A stretch of DNA of 64,000 bases, from positions 62,001 to 126,000 of the forward strand of contig PERI01000004.1 of NCBI GenBank assembly GCA_002928515.1, in the 5' to 3' direction. The notes beneath the pieces are model-generated. The model searched no databases. It saw only the letters and a program-made list of their open reading frames with translations, and was not told where the DNA came from. The position numbers and the translations under genes were made by a program. Source of the stretch: Hyphomicrobium sp. Its GTDB lineage: Bacteria > Pseudomonadota > Alphaproteobacteria > Rhizobiales > Hyphomicrobiaceae. Below, in pieces: positions 42,936-52,127 of this stretch; positions within the stretch are counted from its first letter, which is position 1; each line of letters starts with the position of its first letter.

Positions 42936-43163
42936 ATGACGGCTGAGTTGGTCAATCTCAATAAGGTGCGGAAAGCTCGGGCGCGCGCTGAAGATGCCAA
43001 ACGCGCTCAGGAAAATCGTTTGCGCTACGGCAAAACGCTTGCTGAGCGAAAAACTACTGAACATGCCCGCCAAGATATGATCAAGACCTTGGATGGTGCT
43101 GAGTTGACGCCTCCACGGCTTGACGAAAGCCATGATGATCTCGATCCAGGGACTGTGTCGTGA
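42936..43163 (+). CDS. DUF4169 family protein
   Basis: 75-residue, highly charged, helical protein. The pattern 'LVNLNKVRKARARAEDAKRA' followed by 'ENRLRYGKTLAERK' is characteristic of DUF4169, a family restricted to alphaproteobacteria and usually found beside fumC. Function unknown. Its TGA overlaps the GTG of the next gene (GTGA), so the two are translationally coupled. Confidence 0.85.
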   Translation: MTAELVNLNKVRKARARAEDAKRAQENRLRYGKTLAERKTTEHARQDMIKTLDGAELTPPRLDESHDDLDPGTVS

Positions 43164-43402
43164 GCAGACCTCAGAAACGTTCCTTTTCCATTCAGGGGCA
43201 TCGGACCTCGATTTCGCTAGAGGCAGCCTTTTGGCAGGCTCTGAAGGACGCAGCCTCGGAAGACGGCATCACGCTCGCAGGCCTGATCAATAAAATCGAT
43301 AAGGAACGCGACGGAGCAGGCTTATCGAGCGCTGTCAGAGTTTGGCTGCTGAGACGTTTCCAGGCTCGCGCGGGCGTTGAGCAACTGGAACCCGTTGATT
43401 GA
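43160..43402 (+). CDS. Ribbon-helix-helix domain protein
   Basis: 80-residue predicted DNA-binding protein. The strand 'KRSFSIQGHRTSISLEAAFW' and helices 'ALKDAASEDGITLAGLINKI' and 'LSSAVRVWLLRRFQ' match the RHH_4 family. GTG start overlapping the DUF4169 stop. Pairing with fumC-DUF4169 suggests a conserved module; targets unknown. It is convergent with the AsmA-like gene, 19 bases apart. Confidence 0.8.
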   Translation: MSRPQKRSFSIQGHRTSISLEAAFWQALKDAASEDGITLAGLINKIDKERDGAGLSSAVRVWLLRRFQARAGVEQLEPVD

Positions 43403-43421
43403 GCCTTAAGTGCCAATCCTT

Positions 43422-46400
43422 CTAAGGAACGCCGCCGATAGACTTCATGATCTCATCCGTCGTGGTGCGGCGCGGCTCAGCGCGACGCGCGCGTGGCGGA
43501 CTATAGGTGCGCGGAGCCGTTTGAGGCTTTTGTTCTATCGCCGTGTCCGTTTGTGGCACGCTGACGATTTCTGGATCAGCGCTGTCGGATGGAATATCTG
43601 CGCCGGTCCCTATACTTGGCGGTGTTTCTGCTTCGCTCGGCACTTGCGCTTCGGACCCTTCTGCTCCGCCGTTGGGATTGAGCGGTGCATTTTCTGGCGA
43701 CGGCGTCGCTTCGATAATTGGTCCTGCTTTGGCACCTGAGCGCGCCGCGCGTTCGGCCGCTCGTTGATCTTCCAGTGCTTTACGGCGCTCTGCTTCCTGG
43801 CGCGCGCGCTGTTCGTCGAGTTTGCGTAAGCGCTCTAATTCTTCGACGTTGCGTTCCATCTGACGAACGGTCAGTTCGCGTTGCATATCGCCGATACCGA
43901 TGGCGGTTGTTAAATTTGCCAGATCGTCGAGACGGCCACGATATTCCACAGCAACATCCGGCAATGGTCCTTTCGACTGGGATGGCGACCAACCTGTAGG
44001 TGCTTCGCCCTGGATGGCCAACGGTGACAACGTTGGAGCGACTTTCCAAACGCTATCGAGGCCGAGTGCCAATAGATCAATCGATGTGACGACGTTGAGT
44101 TTTCCTTGCGCATTTTCCAACATCATCGGTTCGATCTTGGCAGTACCTTCTGCAATCGTCAGCGCGGCTGTTCGCGAGCCCAGATCAACAATCGATCCAG
44201 CAACGGCCGTGCCGAGCGCTTGCTGCAATGGGTCAGGTTCGTTTGGAATTGTGCCGAGCAAGGCAGCATCTGCCACGGAGCGTACGGCCGCTATGCTTGG
44301 TCCAGGGATTTGCATCTTATCAAGCCGAATTTGGCCTGAACCTGTCATGGCGCCGATGAGTGCTGAAGGGCTTTGAGCACGCCCCGTTGCCGTCATTTCA
44401 AATCCGGCGCGGCCATTGGCTGATCTGCTGACGTTGGCAAGGTCAAAGCCCTCGATTCGCAATCGCGTTTCAAGAGTTGTTGCGCCACTGACTTTTTCTA
44501 GCGCGATGTTGCCTGACAGATCGCCGCCGCCAGCTTTAGCGACCAAGTCTTTCAACACAACTTTATCAGGCTGCAACTCCAATGTCAGAGCGCCGGGTCC
44601 GGCCGCCATGGCATCTGTCATGAGCAAACGGTCGAACCGTAATTTGATATTGCCTTGTGTGTTCGACAGTGCGGCAAAATTAAAGACGCCATCGGGCCAA
44701 ATGGATTTCGGCAGTGCTTCGTCAGGCACGGCGTCATCGGTCATCGATTGCACGGTAAGGCCATCAAATGGTTTATCGAGTACCCCTGACAGAAGCCCGG
44801 ACATGGACACGTGATTGACTGTGATGTCGGCGTCGATAGCTGAAAGGCCGCCATCGCGTTTTTCAATCGAGGCTGTGCCCTTCAAGGTCGCTCCACCCAG
44901 CGCAAAGGCGCGGGTATTGAATTTCCAGGCGGCGCCGTCGCGTTCGACGTCGATGTTGCCGTCAACCGGTGATTTGGACACGCCAGGCGGCAATGCAAGA
45001 CCGCCAAGGGCCACGACTTCGCGCAGGTCTCGTGCCGCGACACTCAGCTTTCCTTCGGCACCTATGGTCCCTGTCGATGGCCAAGACAACACACCGTCAT
45101 ATGCAAGGGTCAACCCATCAGCTTTGACTTCGAGTAGCGTGGCCGATTGCGATTCAAGTATGCCAGCCGTCGTCAAGCGGATGTTTGCTGGACGCGCATC
45201 GCTTTCACTACCGGGTGGCAAGGCTGCGCCAAACATAGAAATCACGGATTTCAAGTCCTGGCCCTTCAGCGCAACATTGAGATGGACTGGCGCAACACGC
45301 CAATTTGCAAACCCTTTGTCGAACTCACCCATTGCGTCGAGGTTCGTCGAACCAATTGAACCGGACAGGTTGATATCGGTGGTCTCTGCCCCGCGACGTC
45401 CGAGTTCCATCAGGCCAGCAAATTTGCTGGAGCCAAATTTTTCCGCTCGTTCTGGTGCGATGAACGATTGCAGATTGAGTAACGTCACCAAATCTTTTGA
45501 CGATTGGGCCGTATCGCCTGCGACATCGAACGCCAATGTTCCTTTCGGTGCGCTTGAACTGTCTTGGATGCGGCCTTCAACGGCAATTTTCAAACCACCG
45601 CTGGTTGTGAATTTAGTCGATGGAATGCGAATTTCGCCTTTTTCCATGGCCAGCGTCGCATCGACATCTCGAAACGTCGCATCGCCATGCTTTAATTCGC
45701 CAGCAAGAACGCGCAACATAATGTCAGTTTCAGATGTAGCGGCATTGGTGGTGACTGATTTCGAGGTCTCACTGTCAGGTTCGCTTGACTGTTCAGCTTG
45801 CGATATTCCAACAGCACGCCGAACTGCCGCCTCCAGCGCGGTGATGGTCTCTGGAAATAAATCACTGCTGGACAGCCGTGCGGTTTCCAAAGTGATTTCT
45901 GCGCGGTGCCGAACATCGTCGATGATCCGCAATTCGCCAGTAATCGTTTGTCCACCAATATCTACCGATGCTTCAGTCAGTTCAAAACGCTTGGCATTCA
46001 AGCGCACGCGACCTTCCGCTGAAAATGCACCGCCAAAGCCTATGTCGAATTTGCTACCGGACTTTTCAGCCCACGTTCGCAGGCGTGCCAAATTTGATCC
46101 GCTGAGAAATCCCTGGCCGTTTAAACTTGGCTCGCCGGACTCATCGTTTACGACACCTGATAAGGCCAATCGCGACGCGCCGGGCAATCCCACGCGCAAG
46201 TCCTTGATGCGGATTACGCCATCACGGCGTTCGGCATCAATCCTCAAACCGCCAGCGGTCTCGCCACCAATTTTGACTTGAGCGAGATCAATTTTTGCAC
46301 TGGCTGCACCAGTGCCCGCGACAGATTTCACAAGCCCTAGAGCTAAGCGGCGGATACGTTGCAAAGACGCACTGTTTTCTCCAGCGCCAGCTAGGCGGTC

Positions 46401-47378
46401 GAGATCCAGCCATTTGGAGGCAAGTGCAATATCGAGCCTTGCATCCTTGGCCCACGCTGCAGTCGCGGACCCGGTTACGATCTGCGGTTCTTTGGCATTC
46501 GCGAGCGTCAATTTGATATCTTGAAGGTTCGCGTCAGTGGCCGTCGCCGTTACGGCTGACTTAAATTCTAGATTTGGCGCTTCAGGTTTAGGGTTCGCTG
46601 ACGTGGTTTCTATTTCGACGCCTGGTACGACAATTGAGCCTGTCACTTCTCCCGTCAGCCTGGGCTGCGATGAAAAGTTCTCTATACGGCCATCCAGAAC
46701 AACGCTGTTGCCTGACTTTACGCTTTGCGCTGAAGCTTTGACCTTAAATGACCCATCTTTGTCGCGTGCTTCCGTGCCAAAGCGAATGTCGCGGACTTCG
46801 CCAGCCCAGGCTGCCGTGCCTTTGAAGCGAAACGGTCCCGACAAAGCGTCGGCGGACAATTCACCATTGATGCTATCGAAACGCGTAATCAACGAAGCAT
46901 CTGCATTGTGGAGCGCAACTGCGCCTTCGATGAGTTTGACAGAATGCAGCGTCACGTCGCGCGGTACGAATGGAAGTGTGCCAGGTTGGAGCGCGATTGA
47001 GTTCCAATTGCCGCCGCCTTGGCCGTCCAATGCCAATGACAAAATCGGCCGTTCGAGTTCGATCTTATTGGCCTCCAGCACCCCGCGCAAAAGTGGCGAT
47101 GCGGACAGCCACATGGTAAAACTTTCAGCGCGGATGAAGGGCTCGCCGGTTTGGCCTGAAACGTCAGCGAGGCGAACTTTCTCAAAGCGCACATACGGCG
47201 ATGGCAATAGCCGCAAGTTGACGCTGCCGCCCACCCGCACATCGCGGCCTAAAACTTTTGAAGCCTCTTCTTCGAATACACCGCGATAGCCATTCCAATC
47301 GATGGCGGCGGGCACAGCAAAAAGCGCGGCAAAAACCACGACGAAAAAACCACCCAGATACATGAGCGCGTTGTTCAT
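43422..47378 (-). CDS. Large AsmA-like envelope protein
   Basis: 1318-residue protein from the ATG at 47378. An N-terminal membrane anchor 'ALMYLGGFFVVVFAALFAVP' is followed by 'AAIDWNGYRGVFEEEASKVL', the AsmA start pattern, then a long repetitive beta-rich region with an AsmA C-terminal domain (around 'QLRIEGFDLANVSRSANGRA'-type repeats and 'MTGSGQIRLDKMQIPGPSIA'). AsmA-like proteins bridge the periplasm and are linked to lipid transport. The C-terminal about 150 residues are unusual: a charged helix ('LERLRKLDEQRARQEAERRK') then a Pro/Glu/Thr-rich tail ending 'DEIMKSIGGVP'. The open frame extends to a TTG at 47399. Confidence 0.85.
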   Translation of the reverse strand: MNNALMYLGGFFVVVFAALFAVPAAIDWNGYRGVFEEEASKVLGRDVRVGGSVNLRLLPSPYVRFEKVRLADVSGQTGEPFIRAESFTMWLSASPLLRGVLEANKIELERPILSLALDGQGGGNWNSIALQPGTLPFVPRDVTLHSVKLIEGAVALHNADASLITRFDSINGELSADALSGPFRFKGTAAWAGEVRDIRFGTEARDKDGSFKVKASAQSVKSGNSVVLDGRIENFSSQPRLTGEVTGSIVVPGVEIETTSANPKPEAPNLEFKSAVTATATDANLQDIKLTLANAKEPQIVTGSATAAWAKDARLDIALASKWLDLDRLAGAGENSASLQRIRRLALGLVKSVAGTGAASAKIDLAQVKIGGETAGGLRIDAERRDGVIRIKDLRVGLPGASRLALSGVVNDESGEPSLNGQGFLSGSNLARLRTWAEKSGSKFDIGFGGAFSAEGRVRLNAKRFELTEASVDIGGQTITGELRIIDDVRHRAEITLETARLSSSDLFPETITALEAAVRRAVGISQAEQSSEPDSETSKSVTTNAATSETDIMLRVLAGELKHGDATFRDVDATLAMEKGEIRIPSTKFTTSGGLKIAVEGRIQDSSSAPKGTLAFDVAGDTAQSSKDLVTLLNLQSFIAPERAEKFGSSKFAGLMELGRRGAETTDINLSGSIGSTNLDAMGEFDKGFANWRVAPVHLNVALKGQDLKSVISMFGAALPPGSESDARPANIRLTTAGILESQSATLLEVKADGLTLAYDGVLSWPSTGTIGAEGKLSVAARDLREVVALGGLALPPGVSKSPVDGNIDVERDGAAWKFNTRAFALGGATLKGTASIEKRDGGLSAIDADITVNHVSMSGLLSGVLDKPFDGLTVQSMTDDAVPDEALPKSIWPDGVFNFAALSNTQGNIKLRFDRLLMTDAMAAGPGALTLELQPDKVVLKDLVAKAGGGDLSGNIALEKVSGATTLETRLRIEGFDLANVSRSANGRAGFEMTATGRAQSPSALIGAMTGSGQIRLDKMQIPGPSIAAVRSVADAALLGTIPNEPDPLQQALGTAVAGSIVDLGSRTAALTIAEGTAKIEPMMLENAQGKLNVVTSIDLLALGLDSVWKVAPTLSPLAIQGEAPTGWSPSQSKGPLPDVAVEYRGRLDDLANLTTAIGIGDMQRELTVRQMERNVEELERLRKLDEQRARQEAERRKALEDQRAAERAARSGAKAGPIIEATPSPENAPLNPNGGAEGSEAQVPSEAETPPSIGTGADIPSDSADPEIVSVPQTDTAIEQKPQTAPRTYSPPRARRAEPRRTTTDEIMKSIGGVP

Positions 47379-47630
47379 AGAGCGGTCAGTCCAGCCCAAT
47401 CCCTTGAAGGCAGCCCCATTGCATAGTCACCTGGCCACCAGACCACTGGCGTCAACGGCTTTGCTGTGGCCGCAGTATATCGCACACCCTGCCGTTACTC
47501 TGAACCCCAAAGTTGGCGTCTTTCCATGCGTCAAGACAGATTGTGGATGAACTTCGAGGTTATTTGTTTTCAGCCACCAAGACAATTCGGCCAGTTGTAG
47601 GACAAAGACCCATAGGCTAACTCCCATTCT

Positions 47631-50072
47631 ATGATCGAGAGCAGCCCCTCGCACCCCGGGCCCGACGAAGACCCCATGTCGGATGATCCGCCATTTGATT
47701 TGCCTGAGGCGCCGCAACGTCAGCAGGCCAGCGAGGCGCATGAAAAGCCGCGTTCAATTTCTCAGCGAGCGGTATCCGCGGCGCGGGGTGCACCCACATA
47801 TCTTGATGGACTCAATCCAGAGCAGCGGGATGCGGTTGAGACGACAGAAGGCCCATTGCTTGTGCTCGCAGGGGCCGGGACCGGCAAGACGCGGGTTTTA
47901 ACGACGCGCATCGCTCATATTCTGGCATCCAATCGCGCCTACCCTTCGCAAATTCTCGCCGTCACCTTCACCAACAAGGCGGCGCGAGAAATGAAGGAGC
48001 GGATCGGTGGATTGATCGGTGGCGCTGTTGAAGGCATGGCGTGGCTCGGCACGTTCCACGCGATCGGTGTGAAAATTCTGCGGCGACATTGTGAACTCGT
48101 TGGGCTCAAATCTGGCTTCACGATCCTCGATAGTGACGACCAACTGCGTTTGATGAAGCAGGTTCTGGAAGCGGCGAATATCGACAAAGAACGCTGGCCT
48201 GCGCGACAACTCGCAAGCCTGATCGATAGCTGGAAGAATCGCGGGTTGACGCCAGATAAAGTGCCCGCGAGCGACGGTTTTTCATTTGCAGCCGGCAAGG
48301 GTCGCGAGTTGTATGCGGCCTATCAAAGCCGTCTCAAAGATCTCAACGCCTGCGATTTCGGCGACCTGCTGCTAGAATGTTTGCGCTTGTTCCGTGAACA
48401 TCCAGATGTGCTTGCCAGCTATCATAAGAAATTTCGCTACATTCTCGTCGATGAATATCAAGACACCAACGTCGCTCAGTACCTGTGGCTGCGGTTGTTG
48501 GCGCAGGGATCGCCCAACATTTGCTGCGTCGGTGACGACGATCAGTCTATCTACGGTTGGCGCGGAGCCGAGGTCGATAACATTTTGCGTTTCGATAAAG
48601 ACTTCCCTGGCGCGAAAGTTATTCGTCTAGAGCGCAACTATCGTTCGACTGGAAATATCCTCGCCACGGCGTCCAATCTCATTGCTAAAAACGACGGTCG
48701 TCTTGGCAAGACGTTGTTCACCGACGGCGCACCGGGCGACAAGGTTGCGATTGCCAATTTCTGGGATGATGAAGCCGAAGCGCGCGCCATCGGTGACGAC
48801 ATCGAGAATTTTCAGCGCGCGAAGCAGGGGCTGAACGACATTGCGGTTCTAGTGCGTGCGTCATTTCAGATGCGTGTCATTGAAGATCGCTTTATTACAC
48901 TCGGCGTGCCGTATCGCGTCATTGGCGGTCCACGCTTTTATGAGCGGCAAGAAATCAAAGATGCGATTGCTTACCTCGAAATCGTTGCCAACCCATCCAA
49001 CGACCTGAAATTCGAGCGCATCGTCAATGTTCCTAAACGCGGTCTTGGTGACACGACGGTGAAGCGCATCCACGCCCATGCACGGGCGCGCGACATTCCG
49101 ATGTATTTTGCTGCGCGCGAGATGATCGAAACCGATGAGCTTGCCAGCAAGGCTCGCAAATCTCTTGGCGATCTTATTCGCAGCTTCGAGGTTTGGCGCT
49201 CACGTATCGACGGCGTGCGCCATACCGAACTTGCTGAATTGATCCTTGATGAATCCGGCTACACCGCGATGTGGCAAGCGGATAAGAGCCCGCAATCGCA
49301 GAGCCGACTGGAAAACTTGAAAGAACTCGTGCGCTTCATGCATGACTTCGAAAGCCTCGCAGGCTTTCTCGAACACGTCTCGCTCGTCATGGATACCGAT
49401 CAAGGCAACGATGGTGAGCGCGTTTCATTGATGACGTTGCACGCGGCCAAAGGGCTCGAATTCGGAACAGTTTTTCTACCCGGCTGGGAAGAAGGATTGT
49501 TTCCGCATCAACGTGCTTTGGACGAAAGCGGTAAGGCCGGGCTCGAAGAAGAGCGGCGCTTAGCCTATGTGGGCATTACCCGGGCGAAGCGATTTGCAAA
49601 AATCTCATTTGCTCAAAACCGGCGTAACCGTGGGCTTTATCAATCGGCTGTTCCATCGCGATTTGTAGATGAATTGCCAGAGGCGCATGTGGACGTCTTA
49701 GAAAGCACGATGCCTTACGGCGGCATCACACAAAACTATGGTTTCAGTGCTCCTCATGGACCAAGCCGTTTCGATCGCACAGCCAGTGCGCAGCCATTTG
49801 CATCGACGTATCAAACACCGGGATGGCAGCGGGCGCAGCAAAGTTGGGGGGCAAACCGAGAGCCAAAGAAATCGCGGGCACCGATCACTCTTGAGGGCGA
49901 ACTGGTGGCTGCATCATCGGCTAATGCTGCGGCATTCAAGGTTGGCGCACGTGTTCATCACGAAAAATTTGGCGACGGCTCGGTGACATTGGTGGATGGC
50001 AATAAGCTGACGATTGATTTCGATGACGGCACAACAAAGCGCGTGGTTGCTAGCTTTGTCGATCTTATTTGA
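47631..50072 (+). CDS. uvrD: ATP-dependent DNA helicase UvrD/PcrA/Rep
   Basis: Superfamily 1A 3'-5' helicase for nucleotide-excision and mismatch repair. 'LNPEQRDAVETTEGPLLVLA' is followed by Walker A 'GAGTGKT' at 81-87. Motif Ia is 'AVTFTNKAAREMKERI', motif II 'ILVDEYQDTN', motif III 'CVGDDDQSIYGWRGAEV', motif IV 'RLERNYRST', motif V 'VSLMTLHAAKGLEF' and motif VI 'RRLAYVGITRAKR'. The C-terminus has a Tudor-like segment 'VGARVHHEKFGDGSVTLVDG' that contacts RNA polymerase in relatives. 813 residues; an ATG at 47676 is an alternative start. The choice between UvrD and PcrA naming is conventional. Confidence 0.93.
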   Translation: MIESSPSHPGPDEDPMSDDPPFDLPEAPQRQQASEAHEKPRSISQRAVSAARGAPTYLDGLNPEQRDAVETTEGPLLVLAGAGTGKTRVLTTRIAHILASNRAYPSQILAVTFTNKAAREMKERIGGLIGGAVEGMAWLGTFHAIGVKILRRHCELVGLKSGFTILDSDDQLRLMKQVLEAANIDKERWPARQLASLIDSWKNRGLTPDKVPASDGFSFAAGKGRELYAAYQSRLKDLNACDFGDLLLECLRLFREHPDVLASYHKKFRYILVDEYQDTNVAQYLWLRLLAQGSPNICCVGDDDQSIYGWRGAEVDNILRFDKDFPGAKVIRLERNYRSTGNILATASNLIAKNDGRLGKTLFTDGAPGDKVAIANFWDDEAEARAIGDDIENFQRAKQGLNDIAVLVRASFQMRVIEDRFITLGVPYRVIGGPRFYERQEIKDAIAYLEIVANPSNDLKFERIVNVPKRGLGDTTVKRIHAHARARDIPMYFAAREMIETDELASKARKSLGDLIRSFEVWRSRIDGVRHTELAELILDESGYTAMWQADKSPQSQSRLENLKELVRFMHDFESLAGFLEHVSLVMDTDQGNDGERVSLMTLHAAKGLEFGTVFLPGWEEGLFPHQRALDESGKAGLEEERRLAYVGITRAKRFAKISFAQNRRNRGLYQSAVPSRFVDELPEAHVDVLESTMPYGGITQNYGFSAPHGPSRFDRTASAQPFASTYQTPGWQRAQQSWGANREPKKSRAPITLEGELVAASSANAAAFKVGARVHHEKFGDGSVTLVDGNKLTIDFDDGTTKRVVASFVDLI

Positions 50073-50296
50073 TCGCAATCGCTCATCTCTTCATGATGTC
50101 TTGCATGGGCTTATGCTCTTTTCCGTGATGCAACTGTCATCGCTTTGTCGCCGTAATCATTCACCACAAACATTACGTTGTTAGATGACGAAAAAAGTTC
50201 GACGTTTTTGTTTCGTCGGGATGTCTCATGGACATGAAACAAAAGCGGTGGTTGTGCGTTGGGAGGGTAGAACCTAGCATTTAAGGGGAGCTATCC

Positions 50297-50494
50297 ATGA
50301 GCGATTTGGTCAATAACGCCCGTCGGAAGCCGAATAACCTTCAGCAAAATTCATATATGGAGTCTTCGCATATCGGTCAGTCTGTATATGCGACTTCAAA
50401 TGTTTCTGATTATGGTTTGCAACACCAAGAGCCACATCCGTTAACGCCTGAGCAATTGCGCTTACTGCCAGTGGCGCATCAGTACTCATCATAA
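50297..50494 (+). CDS. Small hypothetical protein
   Basis: 65-residue protein, not recognised. GGGGAG seven bases before the ATG is a strong ribosome site. The sequence is polar, with many Asn, Gln, Ser and His ('RRKPNNLQQNSYMESS') and ends 'PVAHQYSS'; no membrane segment or motif is evident. A bidirectional terminator follows 36 bases after the stop, supporting a real transcript. The 224 bases upstream contain no other gene. Confidence 0.55.
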   Translation: MSDLVNNARRKPNNLQQNSYMESSHIGQSVYATSNVSDYGLQHQEPHPLTPEQLRLLPVAHQYSS

Positions 50495-50530
50495 ATCTTG
50501 GCTCAGCGGTCTTACGTTTAGCGAAAAATT

Positions 50531-50560
50531 ATCGGCATCGGATAGTTCTCCGGTGCCGAT
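50531..50560. terminator. Bidirectional rho-independent terminator
   Basis: ATCGGCATCGG / CCGGTGCCGAT forms an 11-pair stem with an 8-base loop, followed by TTGTTTT on plus and AATTTTT on minus. It separates the convergent small gene at 50297 and the J-domain gene at 50566. Confidence 0.85.
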
Positions 50561-50565
50561 TTGTT

Positions 50566-51843
50566 TTAGGCAGCGGCGCGGCGATCTTTGATCATGTCCC
50601 ACGCAGCGTTGATCTGCTTCATGCGATCTTCGCGACGCAGGCGGTCGCTTTCGTCACGCGCATAATCCGGATGCCACGACATGCGGAGCGCATCGACCAG
50701 CTTTTTTGCGACCGCTGGTGGCGCTTCAGAATTCAAACCTAGAATGCGGTAGGCCTCAAACTCCGTGCGCGGTGCATCAGAGTTGGTGCGTTGCGGTTCA
50801 TAAGGCTCTGCGTCAGCCATTTGGGCTGCGCTTTCGGCGATGCGACCGATGCGGTCGAGTTCGCGCATCATAGCTCGGAACAAGGCTGCGGATTTCTCCG
50901 GTGCACGACGGCGCGCGTTTTTGTCGGCGTCGATGGCGCGCTCCCGCACACGATCTATTTCAGATTGCAGAACATCGCGAAGCAATAATCCATCTGGCAA
51001 TGTTGCCACCAGCAACTCTGTTTGCGCCAATCTGGCCTGAACCATCATCGCTGCTTGGTGCACACCTCCGTCATCATCGTCACTTTGTGCCTTCTGCCAT
51101 GCGTCGTAACCGTCCATAAAATTGCGACGAAGCGCGTGAATGCCAGACGTCGTGCTGGCAGTGGCTCGCGTAACGATGTCATGCAAAACGGTGGGCACGT
51201 GTATATGCGAAAGGTTTGGAATACGCCAACGTCCTGCAGCAACCATGCTCGCGGCCCACAAAAACAGCAGAAGCGTCATCATCATTGCGCCAACGCGCCC
51301 TGCGCCGCTGCTGGCCACGGGTAAAAGACCGTCTGCCCTGACGACCGTTGTCCAAGGCTGTTCTTCGAATGTGTGCGACGACGACGAGCGATCGATGACG
51401 CTATCGGGTGACAGATCCTGGGCTGCCACAGACGTGACTTGCGGGGCGTGGCGCGTCAAAGATGGCAAAACAAAGCGGCCCGCCAGGACACTGACGGGCG
51501 CAAAACCATTGGGTAGGTTGCTGGGCATCGCTACGCCCTGGGACCGCGCCACTGCCGCGACGCGCGCCCAACTCATACGTACGCCGCCACAATCGACATG
51601 GAAGCGATGCACCATCATCGTTTCGCAGCGGCGATTGCCAGTGCCGCCACACGATGAAAACGGCTGCTCGTCGCGCTGGCCAATGACTTTGTAGTTGGTT
51701 TCCTGAGCGGGGTAGAGCCGCGGTTGCCCTTGCTCAACGGCGCAGGCAAACGGCAAGATCAGCTCCTCGGATTGTGCGGTAAAGCTACCTCCCAGCACAA
51801 CCAGAGCGGCAATGGTTAGTCTCTGTATTACTCCAACGCGCAC
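50566..51843 (-). CDS. Membrane-anchored protein with C-terminal J domain
   Basis: 425 residues with an unusual layout. A signal peptide (about 1-25) is followed by a periplasmic domain with four Cys (34, 65, 73, 85; e.g. 'FSSCGGTGNRRCETMMVHRF'), one membrane helix at about 184-204, a cytoplasmic helical region (about 240-345), and a C-terminal J-like domain (about 362-420). The last has 'FEAYRILGLN' and the HPD motif at 391-393 in 'RMSWHPDYARDESDRLRRED', which would stimulate DnaK. The GTG start has GGGGGG five bases upstream. It may recruit DnaK to the membrane in response to a periplasmic cue (inference). Not matched to a named family beyond the J domain. Confidence 0.75.
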   Translation of the reverse strand: MRVGVIQRLTIAALVVLGGSFTAQSEELILPFACAVEQGQPRLYPAQETNYKVIGQRDEQPFSSCGGTGNRRCETMMVHRFHVDCGGVRMSWARVAAVARSQGVAMPSNLPNGFAPVSVLAGRFVLPSLTRHAPQVTSVAAQDLSPDSVIDRSSSSHTFEEQPWTTVVRADGLLPVASSGAGRVGAMMMTLLLFLWAASMVAAGRWRIPNLSHIHVPTVLHDIVTRATASTTSGIHALRRNFMDGYDAWQKAQSDDDDGGVHQAAMMVQARLAQTELLVATLPDGLLLRDVLQSEIDRVRERAIDADKNARRRAPEKSAALFRAMMRELDRIGRIAESAAQMADAEPYEPQRTNSDAPRTEFEAYRILGLNSEAPPAVAKKLVDALRMSWHPDYARDESDRLRREDRMKQINAAWDMIKDRRAAA

Positions 51844-52127
51844 GGTTGCCCCCCGACAATACCGACCAAATGAACAGCCTTTATCCTAGCTGAACGCGCG
51901 ATTAGCGGTGGCAAACCTGAAAGTTATGAACGACTTTCAACAGCTTTGATGTGCTCGCAGGCGCACAAAGGTTTTGTATTTGCACTGTGGCAGCACAATC
52001 GCAGCGGGAAGATGGGTTGCGGTTTAGCCCCAGCCCAGGATCATTCCAGTCGGTCGCTTTGGCGAGGCTCGACAAGGCGAGGGCCCAACCGGTAAAACCT
52101 CAGGGCGTTCAAGGGGAGTGACGGGCA

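Noticed and set aside
44815-46281. 488-codon open frame on the plus strand inside the AsmA-like gene
   Set aside because: It is antisense to a clearly coding gene, has Ser/Pro/Arg-rich shadow composition and no ribosome site or family resemblance.
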